NCBI RefSeq assembly: GCF_002266855.1
Contig: NZ_NGJN01000002.1
Coordinates: 1 to 64,000, forward strand
DNA: 64,000 nucleotides
DNA from: Winogradskyella aurantia
GTDB lineage: Bacteria > Bacteroidota > Bacteroidia > Flavobacteriales > Flavobacteriaceae
Direction: 5' to 3'
The notes beneath the pieces were generated by a model. That model did not search any database. It saw only the letters and a list, made by a program, of their open reading frames with translations, and was not told the DNA's origin. Shown here one piece after another: positions 52,345 to 60,013 of this stretch. The translations under genes and the position numbers were made by a program. Each line of letters begins with the position of its first letter. The first letter of the stretch is position 1.

Positions 52345-53386
52345 AGTATTGATTATAGAAGACGATAAGGTATTAAAGGAAAATATAGCGGAACTCTTAG
52401 AGCTTTTGAAATATGATGTCGTAACGGCATCAGACGGAAAGGAAGGCCTAACACTAGCCAAGTCAATCCACCCAGACATTATCGTCTGCGATATCATGAT
52501 GCCCAAAATGGACGGCTACGAGGTGCTGGATAATCTGTCTAAAAACAAACAGACAAAATACATTCCATTTATTTTCCTTTCAGCAAAAACAGAACATCAG
52601 GATATTAGAAAGGGTATGAATATGGGTGCAGATGATTACATCACCAAGCCCTTTACTGAAGACGAACTGGTAAGTGCCATTAAGAGTAGACTGGCCAAAG
52701 CCGCTATCTTGGAAGATCGCCGTAATTTAGGTCATGCGTCCATAGAGGAAGAGGATGAATTACGGTCCTTAAATGACTTAAAGAATTTCTTTGATGACTA
52801 TGGTGAGATATTTAAGTACAAGAAAAATGACATCATTTACCATGAAGGGGATCACTCCAATTACATCTATTTAATTACCCAAGGCGCGGTTAAATCCCAT
52901 AAGCTAGATGAATACGGCAAGGAATTAGTGACAGGCTTGTTTAAGGAAGATGATTTGTTCGGTTATACCTCCTTTACACATAACCTACCCCACAGAGAAA
53001 CGGCCACTGCCATTAAGAAGACCGAATTAAGAGGTGTTTCCATACTTCAATTGTCGCAAATTCTCAGTGACAACCATAAGGTCGCCATAGAACTGCTAGA
53101 CCTTTTGACGGATGATCTGTCAAACATCAAGGAACAACTCTTGCAAATGGCTTATAGTTCGGTAAATAAAAAAACCGCAGACACCATTATACAATTTGCC
53201 GAAAAAATAAACCGAAAACCAGAAGACCCCATAAAAATATCCAGGCACGATTTAGCAAGTGTGGCCGGCGTAGCCACAGAGACTTTTATAAGAACCCTTA
53301 CCAATTTTAAAAAAGAGGGCATCATAAAAACAGAAGGTAGAAATATTGTGGTCATGGATTTAGAGCGTCTCAAGGAAATACAGTAG
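52337..53386 (+). CDS. Receiver-Crp/Fnr fusion response regulator
   Basis: The 349-residue protein has a receiver domain (1-120) with D52 as phospho-acceptor (IIVCDIMMPKMDG) and K104. A cNMP-binding-like domain (about 150-265: KYKKNDIIYHEGDHSNYIYLITQGAVK) and a Crp-type winged helix (about 297-345) follow. The recognition helix reads GVATETFIRTLTNF: Glu315 and Arg319 are placed as in FNR (Glu209, Arg213) and CRP. Such a helix would read a TGA core. No N-terminal Cys cluster for [4Fe-4S] exists (only Cys51), so signal input should come from the kinase. Strongest local candidate for the factor that binds the operators. Confidence 0.88.
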   Translation: MTKVLIIEDDKVLKENIAELLELLKYDVVTASDGKEGLTLAKSIHPDIIVCDIMMPKMDGYEVLDNLSKNKQTKYIPFIFLSAKTEHQDIRKGMNMGADDYITKPFTEDELVSAIKSRLAKAAILEDRRNLGHASIEEEDELRSLNDLKNFFDDYGEIFKYKKNDIIYHEGDHSNYIYLITQGAVKSHKLDEYGKELVTGLFKEDDLFGYTSFTHNLPHRETATAIKKTELRGVSILQLSQILSDNHKVAIELLDLLTDDLSNIKEQLLQMAYSSVNKKTADTIIQFAEKINRKPEDPIKISRHDLASVAGVATETFIRTLTNFKKEGIIKTEGRNIVVMDLERLKEIQ

Positions 53387-53399
53387 AAAAAACGATTAA

Positions 53400-53442
53400 T
53401 GATTCTCGTCATTGTAGAGTTAATTTTAGGCTTATACTTTTA
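53400..53442 (+). promoter_or_regulatory. Fnr-type operator and -7 box of USP gene 1
   Basis: TGAT-TCTC-GTCA (53400-53411) is followed after exactly 23 bases by TACTTTTA (53435-53442). Expected start is about 53447, 17 bases before the ATG. Confidence 0.75.
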
Positions 53443-53463
53443 GATTCGTTAAACTAATGAATT

Positions 53464-54309
53464 ATGAAAAGTGTTTTGCTTCCCACTGATTTTTCCGAGA
53501 ATTCATGGAACGCCATCATATACGCACTCCAATTTTTAAAGGATACACCAGCAGTATTTTATTTACTTCATGTAAATACGGTTAATCATACTATTTTGAG
53601 CGATCCGGCTTATGTAGGTGCTGACAGCGTCATAGAAGAGGTTTATATTAAACCAGCCAAGACTAAACTTTTAAAACTTTTAAAACGTATTTCCAAGGTA
53701 TCACATAATGTAAACCACAGGTTCTATACTATAGTGGACTATGGCTTTTTTATCGATTCCATCAGGAGTCAAGTCCTCGATAAAAATATTGATTTAATTA
53801 TCATGGGCACCAAAGGGGCCTCGGGCCTCAAGCAAATCATCATTGGCAGTAACGCAGGTGATGTGGTGGTTAAGGTAAAATGCACCACCTTGGTAGTGCC
53901 CGAAAATGCCAAATTCCAAATTATTGATGAGCTCGCCTTTCCAACAGATTTTTCGTCGTTCAACAATTTCAGTATGCTTAAACCAGTATTGGAAGTTATG
54001 GAAAACAACAATTCCAAACTGAGCTTTTTGCATGTCCAAAGTAAAAATGAAAGCTTAAGTTTAGAACAAAAAAAGAATAAGGAGCTCTTGGAGGATTTTT
54101 TCAGTGGCTATGACTATGATTTTTATTTTCTCAGCAATAAGCGTTTAGAAGATGCTGTTCAATGCTTCACCGAAAGTAGGGGCGTGGGCATGATCGCCAT
54201 GGTCGCTAAGAACCTCAATTACTTTCAGCAAATCGTATTTAACTCTAGGGTAGAAAACATTACCTATCACACAGATATACCTTTTTTAGTATTACATGAA
54301 ACCACTTAA
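53464..54309 (+). CDS. Universal stress protein, tandem domains (USP 1)
   Basis: The 281-residue protein has two UspA domains. The first (1-145) opens MKSVLLPTDFSENSWNAI and has the ATP-binding loop MGTKGASGLKQIIIGS (G-2x-G-9x-G-S). The second (150-281) starts ELAFPTDFSSFNNF and lacks the loop, so only one nucleotide site per chain is expected. USPs aid survival under energy and oxygen stress. First of five paralogues. A small membrane protein follows 9 bases on. Confidence 0.92.
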   Translation: MKSVLLPTDFSENSWNAIIYALQFLKDTPAVFYLLHVNTVNHTILSDPAYVGADSVIEEVYIKPAKTKLLKLLKRISKVSHNVNHRFYTIVDYGFFIDSIRSQVLDKNIDLIIMGTKGASGLKQIIIGSNAGDVVVKVKCTTLVVPENAKFQIIDELAFPTDFSSFNNFSMLKPVLEVMENNNSKLSFLHVQSKNESLSLEQKKNKELLEDFFSGYDYDFYFLSNKRLEDAVQCFTESRGVGMIAMVAKNLNYFQQIVFNSRVENITYHTDIPFLVLHETT

Positions 54310-54318
54310 TCATCAACT

Positions 54319-54705
54319 ATGGAACTATCGTTATTTTTTGCAAAATTTTGGGGTTGGTATCTAATAATTTTCTTTTTGATTCTCAGCTTAAATCCCAAAC
54401 GGATAAAACAGATTTTTGAAGATTTAAAAGATGAGAAATTTTTAATCCTAATTTCCTTTATTGCTATAATTATCGGTCTTACCAATATTATTTTGCACAA
54501 TATCTGGGAGCTTAATTATAAGATTATCATTACGCTTATAGGGTGGTTCTCACTGTTTATAGGCTTGGCATTGTTTATTTTTCCCAAGTGGACCGTCGAT
54601 TGGCTAAAGGTGACCAATGTAAAATTTGTTCAAGTGATGTACACCCTGCTTTTTTTGGTGGGTCTGTTCTTATTGAACATGGTATATCAAATTATTCCCT
54701 ATTAG
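54319..54705 (+). CDS. Small membrane protein of the USP cluster
   Basis: I do not recognise a family. The 128 residues contain four predicted spans (about 7-22, 40-60, 70-88, 103-124) with no charged motif. It is in the transcription unit of USP 1. A second promoter starts within its last codons and the following gap. Confidence 0.6.
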   Translation: MELSLFFAKFWGWYLIIFFLILSLNPKRIKQIFEDLKDEKFLILISFIAIIIGLTNIILHNIWELNYKIIITLIGWFSLFIGLALFIFPKWTVDWLKVTNVKFVQVMYTLLFLVGLFLLNMVYQIIPY

Positions 54706-54712
54706 GGAAAAC

Positions 54713-54755
54713 TGACCAATATCATTTTTACAGCGGTGTTGGTTTAATACATTTA
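54713..54755 (+). promoter_or_regulatory. Fnr-type operator and -7 box of small RNA 2
   Basis: TGAC-CAAT-ATCA (54713-54724) is followed after exactly 23 bases by TACATTTA (54748-54755). Expected start is about 54760, with no gene before the hairpin at 54810. Confidence 0.65.
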
Positions 54756-54759
54756 CAAT

Positions 54760-54840
54760 CCATTAAGGTAGAGGATTCCTTAATTTTATTTATGTGCTAT
54801 TAATCAATGGGAAAACCAGATTGTTATCTGGTTTTCCTAT
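54760..54840 (+). ncRNA. Candidate small RNA 2, about 80 nt
   Basis: It runs from the predicted start to a perfect 11-bp hairpin (GGAAAACCAGA-TTGTTA-TCTGGTTTTCC). A 5' hairpin ATTAAGG..CCTTAAT (54763-54785) is near the start. The only ATG opens a three-codon frame, so it is noncoding. Evidence is the promoter-hairpin arrangement only. Confidence 0.5.
54810..54837 (+). terminator. Hairpin terminator, USP 1 unit and small RNA 2
   Basis: An 11-bp perfect stem with a 6-base loop. Its 3' side contains TTTT and it is followed by a mixed T-rich stretch. It can end both the USP 1 message and the RNA candidate. Confidence 0.65.
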
Positions 54841-54874
54841 GTTTATAAGGAATCTATAAAAAAATGGTAAAAAC

Positions 54875-54917
54875 TGATTTATATCATTTTATAGGTTGCC
54901 TTTATACACTAAATTAG
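54875..54917 (+). promoter_or_regulatory. Fnr-type operator and -7 box of small RNA 3
   Basis: TGAT-TTAT-ATCA (54875-54886) is followed after exactly 23 bases by TAAATTAG (54910-54917). The operator plus flanks (ACTGATTTATATCATTTT) are identical to the hsp20 operator. Confidence 0.7.
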
Positions 54918-54921
54918 TGCT

Positions 54922-55092
54922 TATTAAAAGGGGGCTTTTAATAAACATAATTAGGGCATTTGAAGCTATGATAGTGTTGTAAGTACTTTCAGTTTTTCTT
55001 AAGATGGAAAGATGTCTTTAAACTGCTACGAAAACAGTATTATAAAATTAAATGTCCCAGGAAACAGGAAGTTTAGGCTTCCTGTTTCTGCT
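54922..55092 (+). ncRNA. Candidate small RNA 3, about 170 nt
   Basis: The predicted start falls on the first base or two of a perfect 10-bp hairpin (TTATTAAAAG-GGGG-CTTTTAATAA, 54921-54944), a typical stabilising 5' structure. A second perfect 10-bp hairpin closes it (55062-55087). No ORF longer than 5 codons starts inside. USP 2 has its own later promoter, so this is not simply its leader. Confidence 0.55.
55061..55088 (+). terminator. Hairpin ending small RNA 3
   Basis: AAACAGGAAG (55062-55071) pairs perfectly with CTTCCTGTTT (55078-55087). A weak T tract (CTGCTTTT) follows. Confidence 0.6.
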
Positions 55093-55140
55093 TTTGGTAC
55101 TTAGGCTAAGTTTTGCACCTGTTCTAACACCCCATATCGC

Positions 55141-55183
55141 TGATATAAATCATTGTAGCCCTTCCCGCAATGCCATAATTTTA
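55141..55183 (+). promoter_or_regulatory. Fnr-type operator and -7 box of USP genes 2-4
   Basis: TGAT-ATAA-ATCA (55141-55152) is followed after exactly 23 bases by TAATTTTA (55176-55183). Expected start is about 55188, 19 bases before the ATG. Confidence 0.8.
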
Positions 55184-55206
55184 ATACGTTAAAAAATGTA
55201 TCCAAC

Positions 55207-56058
55207 ATGAAACGTATACTCATACCTACCGATTTTTCCGAAAACGCCATGAATGCTGTTCGCTATGCCTTAGAATGTTTTAAAAACGACAAGGCTGAAT
55301 TCTATTTGCTGCACGCTTACCAAGATGAGGTCTATAACAATCACGATTTACTCGAGGAGGAACTCTTTGAAGAGGTTCTCGAAATTGCTAAAAATCGCTC
55401 ACAGCTAAAGTTAGACTTGCTACTCAATGAAGTGAAGACCATTGCACCAAACCCAAAATTTAAATTTCATCTCGTATCGGCCTATAATGCGCTTCTAGAT
55501 GAGGTTGATAAATTGGTTATAGGTAAGAACATAGACTTGATCGTGATGGGTACAAAAGGAGAAAGTGCCAATAAGAGCTACGCTTTTGGAAGCAACACGC
55601 TTCAGGTATTAAAATATGTGTCTTGCCCCGTATTGGTTATTCCAGAATATTACGGCTATAAACAACCGAAACACGTCCTTTTCCCAACCAACTTTTTAAT
55701 CCCTTATAAAAAACGAGAAATGGAGTTAGTAGCTGATATGCTATCACCCTTTAAATCAGTGGTAGAGGTACTCTATATTTCAAAGGTGGCCAAATTATCC
55801 AAACGTCAAAAGGATAATCAAGAGTTCATAAAGGACGAACTAGACCAACTAGACCTTAATTTCAAGACCATTCAAAGTAAGAAGGTTTCAAAAGCCATAA
55901 CCGCCTATGCGGCAGACCATAAAATCGATTTATTGATCATGGTCAATACTAGCCAATCCTTTTTAGAGGATATGCTATTTCGGTCTAAGGTAGACGATAT
56001 ATGCCTGCATACCGATATTCCGTTTTTGGCCTTACAAAATATCAGAAGAACCGTTTAA
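55207..56058 (+). CDS. Universal stress protein, tandem domains (USP 2)
   Basis: The 283-residue protein begins MKRILIPTDFSENAMNAVRYALECFKND. The first domain has the ATP loop MGTKGESANKSYAFGS; the second starts KHVLFPTNFLIPYKKREMELV and lacks it. It heads USP 2-3-4, whose coding regions nearly abut. Confidence 0.92.
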   Translation: MKRILIPTDFSENAMNAVRYALECFKNDKAEFYLLHAYQDEVYNNHDLLEEELFEEVLEIAKNRSQLKLDLLLNEVKTIAPNPKFKFHLVSAYNALLDEVDKLVIGKNIDLIVMGTKGESANKSYAFGSNTLQVLKYVSCPVLVIPEYYGYKQPKHVLFPTNFLIPYKKREMELVADMLSPFKSVVEVLYISKVAKLSKRQKDNQEFIKDELDQLDLNFKTIQSKKVSKAITAYAADHKIDLLIMVNTSQSFLEDMLFRSKVDDICLHTDIPFLALQNIRRTV

Positions 56059-56070
56059 ATGACCATAACG

Positions 56071-56913
56071 ATGAAAAAGATCTTATTACCCACCGATTTT
56101 TCAGACAATTCCTGGAATGCCATAAAATATGCCTTACAGTTACTTAAGGATGAGGACTGTAGCTTTACCATCCTGCACACCTATACACCAATTATTTATC
56201 AGGTAGAATTTGTGCTTATTGGTCCGGCTCAAAATGGTTTGGGTGATGCCATTAGGGATGTGGCCGAAGGTAAAATGAAGGCGCTATTGGACAGAATAGA
56301 TACCGAATTCCCCAATAGCAAACACCAATTCGAGGGCCATTGCATATTTAGTACCTTGATTACTGAAATTAAGGAACTTACGGAAAAGAAGCAGTTCGAC
56401 TATGTCATTATGGGCACTAAAGGAGCCACAGGCGCCAAGGAAGTCCTATTTGGGTCTAATACGGTCCAAGTATTTAAACATGTAAAGTGTCCTATTTTGG
56501 CCATTCCAGATGATTTTGAGTTTGAACGACCTCTTGAAATCCTATTCCCTTCAGATTATGAGGTCACCTTTACGGAAAGTCATATCAAACCCCTTTTAGA
56601 TATAGCAAAAGCCTACAACAGTAGAATCAATGTGATGCATGTCTCCTTTGGTTATGAGTTAACGGACACCCAGAAAAAAAACAGAGATCTCCTAGAAATT
56701 TATTTTGGTAGCGTCGCCCATTTATTTCACGACATGCGCCATGAGAATTTAACCGATGCCATTGATGAATTTCAATTAAAGGCCAGGGTTAATTTGTTGG
56801 TGATGCTAAACAATAAGCACTCGTTTTTTGAAAATCTATTTTTCAAGTCTACCCTAAATCAAATAGGGTTCCATCTTAACATACCATTTTTGGTTATCCC
56901 ATCACAATTATAA
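56071..56913 (+). CDS. Universal stress protein, tandem domains (USP 3)
   Basis: I prefer ATG at 56071, because all paralogues start MK(K/R)xLLPTDFS. An ATG at 56059 directly after the USP 2 stop would add four residues. The first domain has the loop MGTKGATGAKEVLFGS. The second (LEILFPSDYEVTFTESH) is degenerate. About 280 residues. Confidence 0.9.
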   Translation: MKKILLPTDFSDNSWNAIKYALQLLKDEDCSFTILHTYTPIIYQVEFVLIGPAQNGLGDAIRDVAEGKMKALLDRIDTEFPNSKHQFEGHCIFSTLITEIKELTEKKQFDYVIMGTKGATGAKEVLFGSNTVQVFKHVKCPILAIPDDFEFERPLEILFPSDYEVTFTESHIKPLLDIAKAYNSRINVMHVSFGYELTDTQKKNRDLLEIYFGSVAHLFHDMRHENLTDAIDEFQLKARVNLLVMLNNKHSFFENLFFKSTLNQIGFHLNIPFLVIPSQL

Positions 56914-56924
56914 AAACAGGACTT

Positions 56925-57755
56925 ATGAAACGCCAGATATTATTACCAACGGATTTTTCAGATAACGCCTGGAGTGCCATTGCTTATGCCATTAAACTTT
57001 TTAAAAATGAGGAATGTACCTTTTACATTTTGAATTCAATAGCCTTAAAGGCATCCACCATGTCCACATCTGCAACTAAGGTGTTAAGGGCTATGGAGGA
57101 TAATGCCAGAAAGGAACTTTACGAATTGAAAAACCAGATAGAAACCTCAGAGACCAATACCGGTCATGAATTTATAACCATTATAAGTACACTAGACCTC
57201 TATGATGCTATTGAGGTAGAGATGGAGAAAAACCATATCGATTTGGTAGTGATGGGCACCAAAGGAGCCACGGGCGCCAAGGAGTTTTTCTTTGGCAGCA
57301 ATACGGTTAAGACCATAAAGAGAATGAATAAAGGCGCCATTCTTGTCGTGCCCGATGAGTATGATTATGTCACCCCAAGACAAATAGCCTTTCCAACCGA
57401 TTTTAATCGAAACTTTAGCGAAGAGGAGTTGCAGCCATTAAAAGTTATGGCGGCCTTGCACAACTCCAAAATCAGGATTTTGCACATCCACGAGGAAGAG
57501 AAATTGAGTCCAAAACAAGAACACCATTTCGATTGCTTAATAAATCATTTCGAAGGTTTTGAGTACAGTTTTCATTGGATGCCAGATTACAGTACCAAGG
57601 AAAGGGAGATCAAGGAATTTGTGGAGGACCTAGAAATTGACATGCTTTGTATGGTCCATACCAAACACAGCTGTATAGCGCGCATAACGCATGAGCCAGT
57701 AATCAATAAAATAGGGTTTAAGCCCATAGTGCCATTTTTGGTGATATCGGTTTAA
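56925..57755 (+). CDS. Universal stress protein, tandem domains (USP 4)
   Basis: The 276-residue protein begins MKRQILLPTDFSDNAWSAIAYAIKLFKN. Loop MGTKGATGAKEFFFGS lies in domain 1, and domain 2 starts RQIAFPTDFNRNFSEEEL. It is closest to USP 3 in its loop, suggesting recent duplication. It begins 11 bases after USP 3. Confidence 0.92.
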   Translation: MKRQILLPTDFSDNAWSAIAYAIKLFKNEECTFYILNSIALKASTMSTSATKVLRAMEDNARKELYELKNQIETSETNTGHEFITIISTLDLYDAIEVEMEKNHIDLVVMGTKGATGAKEFFFGSNTVKTIKRMNKGAILVVPDEYDYVTPRQIAFPTDFNRNFSEEELQPLKVMAALHNSKIRILHIHEEEKLSPKQEHHFDCLINHFEGFEYSFHWMPDYSTKEREIKEFVEDLEIDMLCMVHTKHSCIARITHEPVINKIGFKPIVPFLVISV

Positions 57756-57757
57756 GT

Positions 57758-57800
57758 TGATCGATATCATTGTTACAGGCCTAAGACCAATGTAAATTTA
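57758..57800 (+). promoter_or_regulatory. Fnr-type operator and -7 box of USP gene 5
   Basis: TTGAT-CGAT-ATCAT contains the core TGAT-N4-ATCA (57758-57769) and is the nearest to the textbook FNR box. TAAATTTA (57793-57800) follows after exactly 23 bases. Expected start is about 57805. Confidence 0.82.
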
Positions 57801-57823
57801 AGACCTATCCAAAATCAACAGTG

Positions 57824-58675
57824 ATGAAACGTAAGATATTATTACCCACAGATTTTTCCAAGAATTCATGGCATGCTATTAATTATGCCCTAGAGCTTTT
57901 TGGATCAGAACCATGCCAGTTCTATCTCTTCAACGCTTTCTCCGCGACTAATGATTTAATGCAGAGCCTAATGAATATGATGCCCGGAACAGAGCTTTAC
58001 GAAAAGGCAAAAGCCCACTCAGAAACAGGTTTGGCGCAAATGATGGATATGCTGGTGCTCAATCAGGACACTAAAGCCATCCATAAATTTGAGACCATTT
58101 CCATGTTCAACAGCCCTGTTGAGGGCATTAAAACCCTTGTGGATAAAAAGGATATCGAGATGATCATTATGGGCACCAAGGGCGAAACGGCCTCCATTTC
58201 CATGACTTATGGAAGTACCGCTGTAAATGTTATGGAAAAAGTGCGCCATTGCCCTGTACTGGTCGTGCCAGAAAAAGCCAAACACAGCATCCCTAAGGAA
58301 ATTGTTTTTCCTACGGATTACAAGATTCCTTTTAAAATGAAGGAACTGAAGTACCTCATTGACATTGCAAAAATCACCCATGCCACCATTCAGGTCGTTC
58401 ATATTGATGAAGGTGAGTTAAGTGAGGACCAGTTAAGGAATAAAGCCTTATTGCAAGACTATTTGGGTACGGTTAAGTTTAATTTTAGGTTGATGAGTCG
58501 CATGCACGTACCCACAGCAATCAAGTGCTTTGTAGAAAGCAGGGAGAGCGATATGTTGGCCTTTATCAATAAAAAGCACCTCTTTTTTGGAAGCATCTTA
58601 AATCAGGCATTGGTTAAGGAGATAGGTCACGATGCTAAGGTACCCATATTGGTACTACACGATAAAACTAATTAA
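57824..58675 (+). CDS. Universal stress protein, tandem domains (USP 5)
   Basis: The ATG at 57824 follows an overlapping GTG at 57821. The 283-residue protein starts MKRKILLPTDFSKNSWHAINYALELFG, with loop MGTKGETASISMTYGS in domain 1 and KEIVFPTDYKIPFKMKELKYL opening domain 2. It has its own operator and is followed closely by three genes that may share its transcript. Confidence 0.92.
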   Translation: MKRKILLPTDFSKNSWHAINYALELFGSEPCQFYLFNAFSATNDLMQSLMNMMPGTELYEKAKAHSETGLAQMMDMLVLNQDTKAIHKFETISMFNSPVEGIKTLVDKKDIEMIIMGTKGETASISMTYGSTAVNVMEKVRHCPVLVVPEKAKHSIPKEIVFPTDYKIPFKMKELKYLIDIAKITHATIQVVHIDEGELSEDQLRNKALLQDYLGTVKFNFRLMSRMHVPTAIKCFVESRESDMLAFINKKHLFFGSILNQALVKEIGHDAKVPILVLHDKTN

Positions 58676-58687
58676 AACATAAACATC

Positions 58688-59083
58688 ATGAAAAATAAAC
58701 TCATTTGGATAGATAAGGAAAAGGCGCAGGTCTTAACGGTTTTAAATGATACGGTAGATATGGAGTCTATACCATCTACGCCAGAGACCCCTGCAATTGA
58801 GGATTTGGAAAAACCTGGAGGCGCCACGGAAATTATAAAGGATAGAAAGGTGTTGGAGCGTCAAAAGCAACAGACCAAACAATTTTTTGATACGCTGACT
58901 TCCCATCTTGAGGATACTAAGCGCTTTACGATAATAGGAACAGCAGAAATGGGGCAGCACTTTGCCAGCTATTTAGAAGAGCAGCAACCCGATTTAAGTG
59001 CTAAGCTCACCGAGGTGCTAAAGTCAGATAAACTAACCGAAAACCAACTTAAGGCTAAGGCTAGGGAATTGTACAGCTCGTAA
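58688..59083 (+). CDS. Putative eRF1-like stress-cluster protein
   Basis: The 131-residue protein resembles the bacterial archaeo-eukaryotic release-factor-like (host-attachment-type) proteins: IWIDKEKAQVLTV at the start, a helical middle (ERQKQQTKQFFDTLTSHL), IIGTAEMGQHFASYLEEQ and the basic ending VLKSDKLTENQLKAKARELY. The family call is from pattern memory only. It starts 12 bases after USP 5, so it is probably co-transcribed. A ribosome-linked role would fit the hibernation theme but is not shown. Confidence 0.5.
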   Translation: MKNKLIWIDKEKAQVLTVLNDTVDMESIPSTPETPAIEDLEKPGGATEIIKDRKVLERQKQQTKQFFDTLTSHLEDTKRFTIIGTAEMGQHFASYLEEQQPDLSAKLTEVLKSDKLTENQLKAKARELYSS

Positions 59084-59161
59084 GCGCTAGTAGCATAGCA
59101 TTTGGGCTAATTTAAATAGGCAGCCAGATTTCAAAACCGTACGTTACCTAAGACGTTAATT

Positions 59162-60004
59162 ATGACACATAAATCTATAGAGGTTATCAAATCAAGTGGT
59201 AAGAGGGTCAAGTTTTCATTGAGTAAACTGCGGTCCTCCCTGAAGAGAAGTGGCGCCAGCAAGGAAACGATTGACTCTATCATCGATACGGTACGCGACG
59301 AACTCTATCAAGGTATTTCCACCAATGAAATATACAACAGGGCTTTTGCGCTTCTTAAAAAGAAAAAGAGCTCGCTCGCCTCTAGGTATAAATTAAAAAA
59401 AGCCATTTATGAGCTCGGCCCAACAGGTTTTCCTTTTGAGCGGTTTATCAAAGAGGTATTGAGCTACTCCGGCTATACCGCTGCGGTTGGGGAAATACTT
59501 CAGGGTAAGTGCGTCTCTCACGAAATTGATGTCATCGCCCATAAAGGTAAGGAGACCACAATAGTAGAATGCAAGTTTCACAGGGAACAAGGCTTAAAAT
59601 GCGATGTTAAGGTGCCTCTGTATATCCAATCGCGTTTTAAGGATGTGGAGGCGTATTGGGTGGCCAATAGAAATAACCATACGGTACTTACCCAAGGTTG
59701 GGTGGTAACCAATACCCGGTTTACCGAGGATGCCATTCAATATGGTCGTTGCTGCGGCTTGTATCTCTTAAGCTGGGATTACCCAAAAGGGGAAAGCCTG
59801 CGAGACCGCATAGACCAGTTGGGACTATACCCCATTACCGTCTCTACGTTGCTGACCAACCGGGAAAAGCAGTTCTTGCTCAGTCGTAATGTGGTCCTGT
59901 GCAGGCAATTGATAGGTGATGCCTTTTATTTAGATCATCTCGGAGTTTCGGACACAAGAAAAGAAAAGATACTCAATGAGATCCAAAACCTCTGTAATGC
60001 GTAA
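59162..60004 (+). CDS. ATP-cone/Mrr-like endonuclease protein
   Basis: The 280-residue protein has an N-terminal ATP-cone-like domain (about 1-90: IEVIKSSGKRVKFSLSKLRSSLKRSG, SIIDTVRDELYQGISTNEI), as in ribonucleotide reductase regulators. A PD-(D/E)xK nuclease domain of Mrr type follows (about 95-225), with catalytic EIDVIAHKGKETTIVECKFH (Asp..Glu-x-Lys). A C-terminal helical region ends it. It may cleave nucleic acid in response to nucleotide level. Position downstream of USP 5 and before the beta-CASP gene is unusual for a defence enzyme. Confidence 0.7.
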   Translation: MTHKSIEVIKSSGKRVKFSLSKLRSSLKRSGASKETIDSIIDTVRDELYQGISTNEIYNRAFALLKKKKSSLASRYKLKKAIYELGPTGFPFERFIKEVLSYSGYTAAVGEILQGKCVSHEIDVIAHKGKETTIVECKFHREQGLKCDVKVPLYIQSRFKDVEAYWVANRNNHTVLTQGWVVTNTRFTEDAIQYGRCCGLYLLSWDYPKGESLRDRIDQLGLYPITVSTLLTNREKQFLLSRNVVLCRQLIGDAFYLDHLGVSDTRKEKILNEIQNLCNA

Positions 60005-60013
60005 TACGGAATT

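Larger units (their letters stand above)
54706..55206. other. Gene-free 501-base region with three promoters
   Basis: The interval carries three copies of the palindrome/-7 module (54713-54755, 54875-54917, 55141-55183) and two hairpin terminators (54810-54837, 55061-55088). Small ORFs here are 5 codons or fewer apart from overlapping shadows. It is best explained by two tandem small RNAs and the USP 2 promoter. Confidence 0.65.

Noticed and set aside
54543-54803. 86-residue ORF in the USP gap
   Set aside because: It is an out-of-frame shadow of the membrane-protein gene that runs into the predicted RNA 2 promoter and has no family features.
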